From the NCBI RefSeq assembly GCF_000632225.1, contig NZ_JFYV01000056.1, positions 62,001 to 126,000 on the forward strand: a stretch of 64,000 nucleotides of DNA, given 5' to 3'. This document shows, piece by piece, positions 8,100 through 16,784 of this stretch (its first letter is position 1; every line of letters begins with the position of its first letter). Position numbers and translations under genes: made by a program. The notes below the pieces were generated by a model, which saw only the letters and a list, made by a program, of their open reading frames with translations, did not search any database and was not told the origin of the DNA. This DNA comes from Sphingomonas sp. RIT328 (GTDB lineage: Bacteria; Pseudomonadota; Alphaproteobacteria; Sphingomonadales; Sphingomonadaceae).

Positions 8100-9014
8100 T
8101 TACGGAAGAAGGAAGTTCGCCAGCGACAGGGTGTTGAGCTTGGTCAGGGCCGCATAAGAGGCATTCAGCGCCATCGAACGCGCCGACAGATCGGTCGCGA
8201 CCTGACGAACGTCGGCGTCGACGGCATCACCGATGACGCCATTGAGCAAGGTGATACGCTGCTCGGCGCTATCGGCGAGGCCTTCGACATGTTTGCGGAG
8301 ATCGCCGTTACGGCCATTGGCCTTCTTGAGCGGTTCGAGGCCCTTGTTGATCTGGGCTATCGCCTTGCCGATCTCGTCCTCCTGGGCCGACGTCAGCTGC
8401 TTGGGCAAATCGCCGAGGCCTGCCAGTGTTTGAAAGGCCTCGACAATGCCGGTCCCTACCTCGTCGGCGGTGATACCGTAACTAAGATCGGTATCACCGT
8501 CGATATGCGCCGTCGCGCGGGTCTGATCATTGGCAAAGGCAGCCGCCGGTGATCCGAGCGTCAGCAGATCAGCCAGGGTCTTGGGGACGAAAGGCAAGGT
8601 TTCCGTCTGGCCGCCCGCGAAAATCGGTACACCGGCCTCACTGCTGTTGAGCGCTGTGCGGAAGGTATCGAACGCCTCCTTCGCCGCCTGGGCGACACCG
8701 CCGCCATTGTGCTGACCGATGGCGCTCAGCAATTTGCCGCTCAGGTCATTCAGGCTGTCGTGTACGCCGGTCAGCGCCAGATCATAGAGACTGAGCGTCG
8801 AACCGACGCGCTGGGACACGTCTTTTTGCGCCTGTTGCTGCGCGCGCATCGTCGCGGCGGTCAGCATTCGTCGCGTATCGGCACCGAGGTCGGCGTAGGT
8901 CTGCACCTTCTTGAAGGTGCCGAGTTCGAGATTGGCGTTGGCGACGCTTTCCTGCCCGCGCGCAATGGCGCTGTTGAGCATGATCTGCGTCGGCAAGGTG
9001 GCGACCCGGGACAT
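8100..9014 (-). CDS. flgL: Flagellar hook-associated protein FlgL (HAP3)
   Basis: FlgL is the second hook-filament junction protein, secreted by the flagellar export system. The 304-residue product has the flagellin-like N-terminal helix region (MSRVATLPTQIMLNSAIARGQESVANANLELGTFKKV in outline) and a C-terminal D0-type helix ending NASYAALTKLNTLSLANFLLP. It is the last gene of flgE-flgK-flgL, starting 14 bp after flgK. Its divergence from enterobacterial FlgL is normal for alphaproteobacteria. Confidence 0.9.
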   Translation of the reverse strand: MSRVATLPTQIMLNSAIARGQESVANANLELGTFKKVQTYADLGADTRRMLTAATMRAQQQAQKDVSQRVGSTLSLYDLALTGVHDSLNDLSGKLLSAIGQHNGGGVAQAAKEAFDTFRTALNSSEAGVPIFAGGQTETLPFVPKTLADLLTLGSPAAAFANDQTRATAHIDGDTDLSYGITADEVGTGIVEAFQTLAGLGDLPKQLTSAQEDEIGKAIAQINKGLEPLKKANGRNGDLRKHVEGLADSAEQRITLLNGVIGDAVDADVRQVATDLSARSMALNASYAALTKLNTLSLANFLLP

Positions 9015-9028
9015 TGGCTCTTCCTTCT

Positions 9029-11140
9029 TTAGCGCATCATGTCGATGAGCGTTTGATACATGTCGCTCGCCGTGGTCAGGACGCGGGCGGCGGCCGAATA
9101 GCTGTTCTGCAACACCACCATGTTCGCCAATTCCTCGTCGATATTGACGCCGGCGAAGGTGTCGCGCCGGTGGATGGCTTCGTCGCGGCGCGCGGTCGCG
9201 TCCGCAGTGGTGGCCTTGGCCTGCGCCGCATCGATGCCCATGCGCGAGAAGACATCGGCAGCAAGATTGGAGATCGTCACGCTGCCTCCGGCGCCACGAT
9301 CCTGCGCCTCTGTCAGCGCCGCGACATAGCGCGGTGCGCCGCTGCAATCGCCCGCACCGATCCCCTTCTCCCCGACCGCCGCGCTGGTATCGAAGGTGCC
9401 CGTCGGCAGACGGCTCGCGTCGACCGCGACCACCGCATGCAGCACGGCATTGGTCGCGCTGGCGGCTGCGCCGGGCAAACCGCTCAGCGCGGTGAAGGTT
9501 ACCCCCGTCCCCGAGCGGTCCGTGGAATCGGCGGTGACGAGCGCGGAGACGCCCGCTGCGGCGGTGGTGGCGGTAAAGGCGATGCGACCGCTGGCGTCGA
9601 GTGCGAAGCTGCCGAAGCCGCTCAAATGGGCATTGAGATCGTCGATGACGTTCTGGAACGTCTGCCCGTTCGCACCATTGATTGTATAACCCGCCAGTTC
9701 GCGCCCGGCAGGATCGCGCAGCACGATATGCGCCGTTTGCCCGGGGGCGAAGCCGGTCGCGTCGCTGCCGATGAAGCCCGGTGGCACGAGCGGATTGTGA
9801 TCGGCGCGAATGACGTCGTTCAAGCCGAAGAATTGGGAGAAACCGACGCCGGCACGATCACTCGGCGTCGTCGGATCCTGGGCGACGACAATCCCGGCGC
9901 CGCTGCCTGCCGCCTTGAGCGTCAGCGTGCCATCCGCCGCCAGACTGGCGCTGCCATTTGGCGAAAGCCCTGCGTTGATGGCGTCAACCGCGTCCTGGAC
10001 CGTCGCGCAGGCACTCAGGTCGACCTTCGTCCGGGCGATGATCTTGCCGTCGCTTGCCGTCACGGCGACGACGGCGGCACCGGTGAACCCCAGTCGGTCA
10101 CCCGCGACCAGCCCACTCGGCCGGCCCGTCAGGCTGGCAGGCGCGGGCGAGGCGGTGCTGGCGTTCGATGCCGTATTGAGCGAGCGGGCGGTTTCGCCGG
10201 CAAGACGGGCGATCTGGTTGGTATAGCCCGGCAATACCGCGTCACGAAGCTGCAGCAAGCCGCCGAGCTTGCCGCCCACGGCGGCACCCGGAACGGTCTC
10301 GCCGGTCGAGGCGCCCATGTCCCCGGTGTCCGTGGCGAAGCGCAGAGTGATCGCAGGATAGGCCGAGAGCGCAGCGTCGCTGCTTCCGGCATTGGGATAA
10401 TCGAGCTGACGCAGCCGGCTGTCGAGCAAGCGCTGGCCCGAGCTCGTCTCGATCAACACCTTGCCGTCGGGCTGGTTGATCGTATGGACGTCAACCAGCC
10501 CGCTCAGCTCCTGCAACGCCGTTAGACGTTGATCGGCGAGCCCGGAGACGCTCCGGCCGGACAATTGCAGCCGTGAGATATCGTCATTGTAGACATGGAT
10601 CTGCCGAAGCAGCGTGTTGACGCGCAACACCGTGTCGCCGACATCGGATGCGACGTCGGTGCGCAGCGACGTGATATCATTCGCCAGGCGACCGACGCCG
10701 CCGAGGAATTCGCCGGCACTCTGCAGGAAGGCGTTACTATATTGATGCGGGTCCTGCGACCCGGTCATCTTCGTCGCCTTGGCGATCAGATCATTGAGCT
10801 GCGTCGGCAGGCCGAAGCTCGTCGTGTCGTCACTGCTGCCGCCCGGCGAGCCAAGATAGGCCTGCACTCGATCGAGGAATTGGTAGAGCGCATCCGCCCG
10901 TCCCGCATCGCCGCCGCGGCGATAGACGGCCCCTTCGAGATAGGTGTCGGCGATCCGGCTCGGCTCGGTGGTCTTGACACCGCTCATCCGGCCAAGGCCG
11001 ACGTTGGTCAGCGGATCGACCCGCTGCCGGGCATAGCCCGGCGTATTGGCATTGGCGATGTTGTTGGAGACCGCGCCCAATCCCGCCTGTGAGGCGGAAA
11101 GACCCGAAGCGGCGGCGCCGAGGATATCGCTCAGGGACAC
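9029..11140 (-). CDS. flgK: Flagellar hook-associated protein FlgK (HAP1)
   Basis: FlgK is the first hook-filament junction protein. At 703 residues it is on the long side for the family because of an expanded central domain (about residues 330-600) rich in Ala, Gly, Thr and Asp. The N-terminus has the rod/hook motif AVSNNIANANTPGYARQR, and the C-terminus has NIDEELANMVVLQNSYSAAARVLTT. The start is GTG at 11140 with AAGGAA upstream. It sits between flgE and flgL on the minus strand. Confidence 0.95.
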   Translation of the reverse strand: MSLSDILGAAASGLSASQAGLGAVSNNIANANTPGYARQRVDPLTNVGLGRMSGVKTTEPSRIADTYLEGAVYRRGGDAGRADALYQFLDRVQAYLGSPGGSSDDTTSFGLPTQLNDLIAKATKMTGSQDPHQYSNAFLQSAGEFLGGVGRLANDITSLRTDVASDVGDTVLRVNTLLRQIHVYNDDISRLQLSGRSVSGLADQRLTALQELSGLVDVHTINQPDGKVLIETSSGQRLLDSRLRQLDYPNAGSSDAALSAYPAITLRFATDTGDMGASTGETVPGAAVGGKLGGLLQLRDAVLPGYTNQIARLAGETARSLNTASNASTASPAPASLTGRPSGLVAGDRLGFTGAAVVAVTASDGKIIARTKVDLSACATVQDAVDAINAGLSPNGSASLAADGTLTLKAAGSGAGIVVAQDPTTPSDRAGVGFSQFFGLNDVIRADHNPLVPPGFIGSDATGFAPGQTAHIVLRDPAGRELAGYTINGANGQTFQNVIDDLNAHLSGFGSFALDASGRIAFTATTAAAGVSALVTADSTDRSGTGVTFTALSGLPGAAASATNAVLHAVVAVDASRLPTGTFDTSAAVGEKGIGAGDCSGAPRYVAALTEAQDRGAGGSVTISNLAADVFSRMGIDAAQAKATTADATARRDEAIHRRDTFAGVNIDEELANMVVLQNSYSAAARVLTTASDMYQTLIDMMR

Positions 11141-11189
11141 GGCGGCAATTCCTTATTGATCGAAGGACAAGGCAACAGCGAAACGGAAC

Positions 11190-12488
11190 TCAGCGCTTCA
11201 TCTCGCTGAGTTCCTGGAGCATCTGATCCACCGTGGTGATGATCTTCGACGACGCGCTATAGGCGCGTTGGAAGCGGATCATGTTGGTGAATTCGTTGGC
11301 GAGATCGGCGGTCGAGCCTTCGACCATCTTGGATGCGATCTTGCTGCCGCTATGCGCTCCGACCGGATTGATCGCCGCCGTGCCGGATTTATCCGACACC
11401 TGATAGGCATTGCCCTGCAGGGCGGCGAGTCCGTCCGGATTGGCGAAGGTCGCGAGCGGCAGCTGATAGATCGGCCGCATCGTGCCGTTCTCGAAGACCG
11501 CACTGACCAGGCCGGTCTCGCTGACGTTGACGTCGGTGACCGTCCCCATCAGCCCGCCGTCCGCGCCCGAGAAGGTCAGCAGCGACGCGTCGCTTGACTG
11601 GGTGAGACCGTCGAGCTTGCCGTCACTGCCGAGCGCCATCGTGATCGGCGCGGTACCGGCGCCGTTGGTCCAGGCCGGCGACAGATCGGCGAACAGGGCC
11701 GGCGACGAATTGGCGCGATCGAGCGTGCCGTCGCCGTTGAACTTGACGTCGCCGCTGGCCAGCAGACCGTTGGCTGCACTGACGTCGCTCGCGGGCACCG
11801 CGTAGATTTCCGCCTTCCAGCTGTTCGGCGCGGTCTTGAGGAAGGCCAGCCGCAGCTGATGCGCCCCGCCCTGCGCGTCATACACGGACACCGGGCTCGA
11901 AAAATTCGGCGCCACCGTCCCGGTCGCGAGATTGCCCGCCGCATAGGTGCCGGTGAAGGCCGGCGTCGTCGATTGGAGATTGGCGCGGAAGGTCAATTTG
12001 GTCGACGGCAGCGCCGCCCCCGACAGCTTCTCGTAATTGATCGGCTGCAGATCCTTGGTCGTGCCGGTGTTGACGTATTGCCCCTTGGAGTCGGTCGGCC
12101 AGCCGAGCAGGTAATAACCGGCGGTATTCTGCAGGAAGCCGTTCTTGTCCTTCGAGAAGGAACCGGCGCGCGTATAGGCGATGACGTTGGAGCTCGCATC
12201 CGCGCCGACGACGAAGAAACCGTTGCCGCCGATCGCCAGATCCGAATTGCTGTTCGTCGGCTGCGGCACCCCGGCATAGGAAATGCGGGCATGGGTGACG
12301 GTGTTGACGCCACCGGCCGAATAGTCGCCGCCAGTGGAACCGCCGCCGACCATCGTCTTGAATTCTGCGCTGGTCGCCTTGTAGCCGACCGTATTCACGT
12401 TGGTGATATTGTCGGCGACCGTGCTCATCGCGGCGGACTGGGCGTTGAGCCCCGAAACACCAGCGGACATTGCAGAATAAAGGCCCAC
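11190..12488 (-). CDS. flgE: Flagellar hook protein FlgE
   Basis: FlgE polymerises into the hook. The 432-residue protein starts MGLYSAMSAGVSGLNAQSAA and has the motif VADNITNVNTVGYKA, the central GGNGFFVVGAD and YTRAGSFSKDKNG. The C-terminus is LANEFTNMIRFQRAYSAS. The start codon is GTG at 12488, preceded by GGAG. It leads flgE-flgK-flgL, is divergent from flbT, and has a promoter-like TACAAT element about 50 bp upstream. Confidence 0.96.
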   Translation of the reverse strand: MGLYSAMSAGVSGLNAQSAAMSTVADNITNVNTVGYKATSAEFKTMVGGGSTGGDYSAGGVNTVTHARISYAGVPQPTNSNSDLAIGGNGFFVVGADASSNVIAYTRAGSFSKDKNGFLQNTAGYYLLGWPTDSKGQYVNTGTTKDLQPINYEKLSGAALPSTKLTFRANLQSTTPAFTGTYAAGNLATGTVAPNFSSPVSVYDAQGGAHQLRLAFLKTAPNSWKAEIYAVPASDVSAANGLLASGDVKFNGDGTLDRANSSPALFADLSPAWTNGAGTAPITMALGSDGKLDGLTQSSDASLLTFSGADGGLMGTVTDVNVSETGLVSAVFENGTMRPIYQLPLATFANPDGLAALQGNAYQVSDKSGTAAINPVGAHSGSKIASKMVEGSTADLANEFTNMIRFQRAYSASSKIITTVDQMLQELSEMKR

Positions 12489-12538
12489 GTCATTCTCCGT
12501 GCGTCATGGCGCGGGCTCCGTCGTCCCGCCTCCCTGCC

Positions 12539-12546
12539 ATTGTAGG
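12539..12546 (-). promoter_or_regulatory. CCTACAAT promoter-like element upstream of flgE
   Basis: On the minus strand CCTACAAT ends 51 bp before the flgE GTG. It is a one-base variant of the element found before the other flagellar units and lies back to back with the flbT copy about 70 bp away. Confidence 0.5.
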
Positions 12547-12611
12547 ATATGCCGCCACCGCACCAAAACGCCTGCTCGCTTTTGCCGGAATACCGTCAGG
12601 CGCGCGACCAT

Positions 12612-12619
12612 CCTATAAT
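12612..12619 (+). promoter_or_regulatory. CCTATAAT promoter-like element upstream of flbT
   Basis: CCTATAAT lies 24 bp before the flbT ATG, giving a short leader that contains the ribosome site AGGGGAG. Upstream, GCCGG sits at the same distance as in the fliL copy. Confidence 0.6.
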
Positions 12620-12643
12620 GGCCGGCAGGGGAGCTCGATCGGT

Positions 12644-13048
12644 ATGGCGTTGCACATCACTCTCAAGGACAGCGAGAAGATGATCGTCAACGGCGCGGTC
12701 ATCCGGGCGGTCGGCCGGACGCAGATCTGCGTCGAGAATCCCGCGTCGATCCTGCGCGGGCGCGACGTGATGACGCCCGAGGAGGCGAACACGCCGGCCA
12801 AGCGGCTCTATTTCGCCTGTATGATGGCCTATATCGATCCCGATCATATCGATCGCCACCGCGACACGCTGCTGATGCTGATCAGCGATCTGCTCAACGC
12901 CTTCGAATGGATGGAGGCGAAGGCGATCTGCGCCGCCTTCGCCGAGAAGGTGGCGCGGATGGATTACTATGCCGGGCTGACCGATTGCCGCTGGCTGATC
13001 TCCTACGAGGCCGAGGCGATCGCCCGCCTGTCGGAGACGCCGGCATGA
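12644..13048 (+). CDS. flbT: Flagellar biosynthesis repressor FlbT
   Basis: FlbT controls flagellin synthesis post-transcriptionally in alphaproteobacteria; in Caulobacter it binds the flagellin mRNA leader and acts with FlaF. The 134-residue protein begins MALHITLKDSEKMIVNGAVI and has the diagnostic DVMTPEEANTPAKRLYFACMMAYI. The frame is open from 12470, but the ATG at 12644 follows AGGGGAG and lies downstream of the promoter-like element. The stop overlaps the fliI start (ATGA). The flagellin gene it should control is not in the window. Confidence 0.93.
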   Translation: MALHITLKDSEKMIVNGAVIRAVGRTQICVENPASILRGRDVMTPEEANTPAKRLYFACMMAYIDPDHIDRHRDTLLMLISDLLNAFEWMEAKAICAAFAEKVARMDYYAGLTDCRWLISYEAEAIARLSETPA

Positions 13049-14403
13049 GCGCCGCACCCGATATCGATCTCGCCGCGATCGCGGCGGGCCTGCGCGCCAT
13101 CCATCCCGATCAGCGCTACGGACGCGTCGTGACCGTGCGCGGCGCGCTGATCGCCGCGGAGGGGCTGGCCGGCGCGGCGCAGATCGGCTCGCGGCTGCGC
13201 GTCCACGCCGCCGGCGGTCCGGTCGAGGCGGAGGTGACCGGGCTCGATCGCGGCATCGTCCATTGCCTGCCGTTCAGCGATCCGCAGGGCATTGCGGCGG
13301 GCGCGCGCGTCGATCTTGCCGCCGGCCAGTTCACGCTGCGCCCGTCGGACGGCTGGCTCGGCCGCGTGATCGACGGGCTCGGCCGGCCGATCGACGAGGG
13401 TCCGCCGCTACCGCTCGGCGCGCAGGCCGTGCCGATCAAGGCGTCGCCGCCCCCCGCGGCGTCGCGGGCACGGATCGGCAGCAAGATCGAGACGGGCGTC
13501 ACCGCGCTCGATCTGTTCGCGCCGCTGTGCGGTGGCCAGCGGCTCGGCCTCTTCGCCGGCTCGGGCGTCGGCAAGTCGACGCTGCTGGCAATGCTGGCCC
13601 GCTGGACGCAATGCGACGTCGCGGTGATCGGGCTGATCGGCGAGCGCGGCCGCGAGGTGCAGGAGTTCGTCGAGGACGACCTCGGCCATGAGGGGATCGC
13701 GCGCAGCGTCGTCGTCGTCGCGACCTCGGACGAGCCCGCGCTGATGCGGCGGCAGGCGGCATGGACGACGCTCGCGGTCGCCGAACATTTCCGGGCGCAG
13801 GGGCGCAACGTGTTGTGCATGATGGATTCGGTGACGCGCTTCGCGATGGCGCAGCGTGAGATCGGGCTGGCGAGCGGCGAGCCACCGACGACCAAGGGCT
13901 ATACGCCGACGGTGTTCGCCGAACTGCCGCGGCTGCTCGAACGCGCCGGCCCCGGCCTGCCCGGCCAGGGCTCGATCACCGGGCTGTTCACCGTGCTGGT
14001 CGACGGCGACGATCATAACGAGCCGATCGCCGATGCCGTGCGCGGGATCCTCGACGGCCATATCGTCATCGCCCGGCGTATCGCCGAACGCGGCCGCTAT
14101 CCGGCGATCGACGTGCTCAAATCGATCTCGCGCACGCTGCCGCAGGCGCATAGCGACGTGCAGAACCGGCTGCGCGACGGCGCGCGGCAGGTGCTCGCCA
14201 CCTATGCCGACATGGAGGAGATGGTGCGGCTCGGCGCCTATCGTACCGGCAGCAACCCGGAGGTCGATCGTGCGATCCGCCTCGCCCCGCGGATCGAGGC
14301 GCTGCTCAACCAGCCGCGCCACGATCGCGGCGATGCGGCGCACAGCTTCGCCGCCCTCGCCGACATTCTGGAAGCAGAGAACCGACATGACGACGCCGCT
14401 TGA
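13045..14403 (+). CDS. fliI: Flagellum-specific ATPase FliI
   Basis: FliI is the hexameric ATPase of the flagellar type III export apparatus. The 452-residue protein has the Walker A motif GLFAGSGVGKST near residues 168-179, the Walker B strand NVLCMMDSVTRFAMAQRE, and the FliI/YscN signature PTTKGYTPTVFAELPRLLERAG. The start at 13045 overlaps flbT by four bases. The 3' end overlaps the next gene by 17 bp. It belongs to flbT-fliI-fliJ-like-lytic transglycosylase. Confidence 0.96.
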   Translation: MSAAPDIDLAAIAAGLRAIHPDQRYGRVVTVRGALIAAEGLAGAAQIGSRLRVHAAGGPVEAEVTGLDRGIVHCLPFSDPQGIAAGARVDLAAGQFTLRPSDGWLGRVIDGLGRPIDEGPPLPLGAQAVPIKASPPPAASRARIGSKIETGVTALDLFAPLCGGQRLGLFAGSGVGKSTLLAMLARWTQCDVAVIGLIGERGREVQEFVEDDLGHEGIARSVVVVATSDEPALMRRQAAWTTLAVAEHFRAQGRNVLCMMDSVTRFAMAQREIGLASGEPPTTKGYTPTVFAELPRLLERAGPGLPGQGSITGLFTVLVDGDDHNEPIADAVRGILDGHIVIARRIAERGRYPAIDVLKSISRTLPQAHSDVQNRLRDGARQVLATYADMEEMVRLGAYRTGSNPEVDRAIRLAPRIEALLNQPRHDRGDAAHSFAALADILEAENRHDDAA

Positions 14404-14812
14404 TGGCGCGCTGCGGGTGCAGCAGCGGGAAGCCGAGGCCATACGCGTGACGATCGCGCTCGAGGTCGAACGCGCGACGCTGGCGCGGGACGCCAGCGTC
14501 CAGGCGCAGGTGCTGGTCGCCGGCGAGCGCGCCATCGGCGCCGCCGCACCGCTGCTGCCGACGGACAATTACCTGATGCGGATGCGCGCCACGCAAAAGA
14601 CGTTGGCCGCGACCGCGGACGAGGCGGAATCGCGGCTCGAACGGCTTCAGGAACGGGCGATCGAAGCCTATGGCAAGGCGCGCGTCATCGAAATGGCGGT
14701 CGATCGGCACCGGCAGGAGGCGGCGCACCGCCGCGCCGCGGTCGAGCAGCGCGAGCTCGACGACGTCGCCGGGCGGCGTGGCGATGCCGGCTGGCCGGCG
14801 GTCGACCAATGA
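14387..14812 (+). CDS. fliJ: FliJ-like flagellar export coiled-coil protein
   Basis: The 141-residue protein is almost entirely predicted coiled coil, rich in Ala, Glu and Arg, for example ADEAESRLERLQERAIEAY and VDRHRQEAAHRRAAVEQREL. FliJ sequences are poorly conserved, so the call rests on length, coiled-coil nature and position immediately after fliI. It would couple the FliI ring to FlhA during export. The start overlaps the 3' end of fliI and the stop overlaps the next start. Confidence 0.65.
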   Translation: MTTPLDGALRVQQREAEAIRVTIALEVERATLARDASVQAQVLVAGERAIGAAAPLLPTDNYLMRMRATQKTLAATADEAESRLERLQERAIEAYGKARVIEMAVDRHRQEAAHRRAAVEQRELDDVAGRRGDAGWPAVDQ

Positions 14813-15741
14813 TCGAACGGGTCGCCTTCGCCGCGCTCGCGCCGCAGGTCCGTGCCGACCTGATCTACGAACAGGCGCGTGCAGAGGCGAACGAGTCGCT
14901 GTGGCAGGCGGTGATGACCGATATCAATCCGCCTGAGCCGCAGGGTGAACGGCGGCCGCTGACCGGCGAGGCCGGATTGCGGTCGCTGCTCGTGCTGCTC
15001 GGCGGCGACCTCAACCCGCGTCCGCCGCTTGCCGCCGCGACGCGACCGCCCGATACGGTCACGCCCGAGGGGGACGCGGGATCGCGACGCGACCGGCAGC
15101 CGCGCCGGTGGGATTCGTCCGCCAACATCGGCTATGCCGAGACGATCGACGCCGCCGCGTCGAGGACCGGTCTGCCGGCCTCGGTGCTCACCGCGATCAT
15201 CCACGCCGAGGCGGCGACGGATGCCGGGGGCCGGTGGCAGACGATGTCGCGCAATCCCCATTCCAGCGCCGCCGGGCTGGGCCAGTTTCTCACCGGCACC
15301 TGGATCTCCGAAACGGAGCGGCGTGGTACCTGGCTGCACGCTGCGGCGGAAGCGCGGGGCTGGCTCGATGCCGGCGGGCGGCTGCTGGCCAGTGCGCGAT
15401 CGCCTTTGCTGGCATTGCGGTACGACGGCACCGCCGCGATCCAGGCGATCGCCGATTATGCCGCGCACAATCTGGCGACGCTGCAGGATGCCGGCGTGGC
15501 GATGAATCTCTCGACACCGGACCTCGCGCGCGGCGCCTATCTCGGCCACCATCTCGGCGCGCGCGACGCGATCCGCTTCCTGCGCGGACAGATGGACCCG
15601 AGTCGCGCCCGGCTGCTGCTCAGCGCCCAGATCGGCAGCGTTGCGGCGGAACGCCGTATCGCGGCGAGTGGCGATCCGGTCGCCGCGCATCGCGCCTGGC
15701 TCACTTCCTATATCGATCGAGCGGTCCGGACCATCTCCTGA
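14809..15741 (+). CDS. Lytic transglycosylase-like protein of the flagellar cluster
   Basis: The 310-residue protein has a lysozyme-like transglycosylase domain at about residues 105-270. A likely catalytic Glu134 lies in TAIIHAEAA, followed by the goose-lysozyme/Slt-type motif SSAAGLGQFLTGTW at about 152-165. The N-terminal 100 residues are Pro/Arg-rich linker. No signal peptide is evident, so it may leave through the flagellar export route, which is an inference. The FlgJ of this cluster has only the rod-binding domain, so this protein may supply the missing peptidoglycan-cutting activity for rod penetration. Confidence 0.78.
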   Translation: MIERVAFAALAPQVRADLIYEQARAEANESLWQAVMTDINPPEPQGERRPLTGEAGLRSLLVLLGGDLNPRPPLAAATRPPDTVTPEGDAGSRRDRQPRRWDSSANIGYAETIDAAASRTGLPASVLTAIIHAEAATDAGGRWQTMSRNPHSSAAGLGQFLTGTWISETERRGTWLHAAAEARGWLDAGGRLLASARSPLLALRYDGTAAIQAIADYAAHNLATLQDAGVAMNLSTPDLARGAYLGHHLGARDAIRFLRGQMDPSRARLLLSAQIGSVAAERRIAASGDPVAAHRAWLTSYIDRAVRTIS

Positions 15742-15781
15742 CCCGCACCGCTTCGGGTCGTGTGTCGCGGCTCGATTATGG

Positions 15782-15828
15782 AACCAAATATGTTACATTT
15801 ATATGGAATTATACTTCTGTTAAGAATC
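15782..15828 (+). promoter_or_regulatory. AT-rich promoter region upstream of the sigma factor
   Basis: A roughly 45-bp AT-rich stretch stands out in GC-rich DNA. It contains a possible -10 (TATACT at 15810-15815) and a GAATC (GANTC methylation) site at 15824. No clear -35 box was found, and it does not contain the CCTATAAT element. Confidence 0.45.
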
Positions 15829-15846
15829 GCAACCTAGCTTCCAGAT

Positions 15847-15874
15847 CAACGGCGCGGCGGGGGCCGCGCCGTTG
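15847..15874 (+). repeat. Perfect 12-bp hairpin in the sigma-factor leader
   Basis: CAACGGCGCGGC pairs with GCCGCGCCGTTG around a GGGG loop. It sits between the AT-rich promoter and the ribosome site GGGAGG (15881-15886). No T-run follows, so it is more likely an mRNA leader structure than a terminator. Confidence 0.6.
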
Positions 15875-15894
15875 CCAAGCGGGAGGCACTTTCC

Positions 15895-16704
15895 ATGTCT
15901 AAGACCACACTCGCGCTAGAAAGCGCGGTGGCGGACGTTATCGCCCATCGACCGAAGCAAGGGGAGCGCGCCAGCGCACGCAGCCGCTACGAAGAAGACA
16001 AGGCTTTCCTCCGCATCATGAAGTTGATTGCCCCACGGGTGCGGCATTTCATCCGACAATATGGATTGGTCGCCCATTGGGATGATGCGGAACAGGCCTG
16101 CGCCATTGGCGTCCACCGGGCAATCCAGGCCTATGATCCGGAAAAGGCGCAATTCACCACCTTCGTCAATTGGCAGATTCGCGGCGAGCTGCAGAGCCTG
16201 CGCTTCCGGCTGATGACGGATCAGCGGATCTCCGCGCAAAAGGTCCATGCCACCACCGTATCGCTGCATCTCAGTACCGTGGGGCCGGAGGGCGAGGAGA
16301 CGACGCTCGAATCCCTGATTCAGGATGACGTCGCGCAGATTGAGGTGGAGATGCGCGCCTCGGATTATCTGGCGCGCAAGACCCTGACGACGCTGGTCGA
16401 CGGCTATATCGACCAACTCCGTCATATCGGCGAGGAGCAGATCCTGCGCCGGCCGCGTCCCAAACGGCGCCCGGCCGATGCCTATGGTCGCAAGGTCCTC
16501 AACTGGGCGGAGGGTCTCGAACCGGAGATCGAAGCGCTCAAGCAACGGCTCGAGCGCGATCGCAAGATCATCGAACAGCGCCTGCTTGATCCCGACCCCG
16601 ATGCCGCGGCGGAAGCGGCCGGTGTCTCCAAGGAGCGGGCGCGGCAGATCTCAAAACGCGCGATCCGCAAGATCGGGGAAACCGCCGCACGCGCGATGAA
16701 GTGA
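15895..16704 (+). CDS. Sigma-70-family RNA polymerase sigma factor
   Basis: The 269-residue protein has a region-2 domain at about 40-115: RVRHFIRQYGLVAHWDDAEQ, then AIGVHRAIQAYDPEKAQFTTF, then WQIRGELQSLR. A region-4 helix-turn-helix lies near the C-terminus (AAGVSKERARQISKRAIRKI). Region 3 is replaced by a charged, helical linker of about 80 residues. It is neither a clear FliA nor a clear RpoH. It stands alone in the flagellar cluster with its own AT-rich promoter and leader hairpin. Control of flagellar promoters is an attractive inference from location only. Confidence 0.8.
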   Translation: MSKTTLALESAVADVIAHRPKQGERASARSRYEEDKAFLRIMKLIAPRVRHFIRQYGLVAHWDDAEQACAIGVHRAIQAYDPEKAQFTTFVNWQIRGELQSLRFRLMTDQRISAQKVHATTVSLHLSTVGPEGEETTLESLIQDDVAQIEVEMRASDYLARKTLTTLVDGYIDQLRHIGEEQILRRPRPKRRPADAYGRKVLNWAEGLEPEIEALKQRLERDRKIIEQRLLDPDPDAAAEAAGVSKERARQISKRAIRKIGETAARAMK

Positions 16705-16717
16705 CCGGCAGGCTCGG

Positions 16718-16748
16718 CGGCGCCCCGGCGAACACGGCCGGGGCGCCG
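16718..16748. terminator. Hairpin between the convergent sigma-factor and flaF genes
   Basis: A perfect 12-bp GC stem (CGGCGCCCCGGC with GCCGGGGCGCCG, seven-base loop) lies between the sigma-factor stop and the flaF stop. It could terminate transcription from both sides. No T-run. Confidence 0.55.
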
Positions 16749-16784
16749 AACGGCACCGCCCGGTCAGCCGCAGCAGCCTCCCGC

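Noticed and set aside
15742..15894. CtrA-box (TTAA-N7-TTAA) in the sigma-factor promoter
   Set aside because: Only one TTAA half is present, at GTTAAG; no correctly spaced second half was found.
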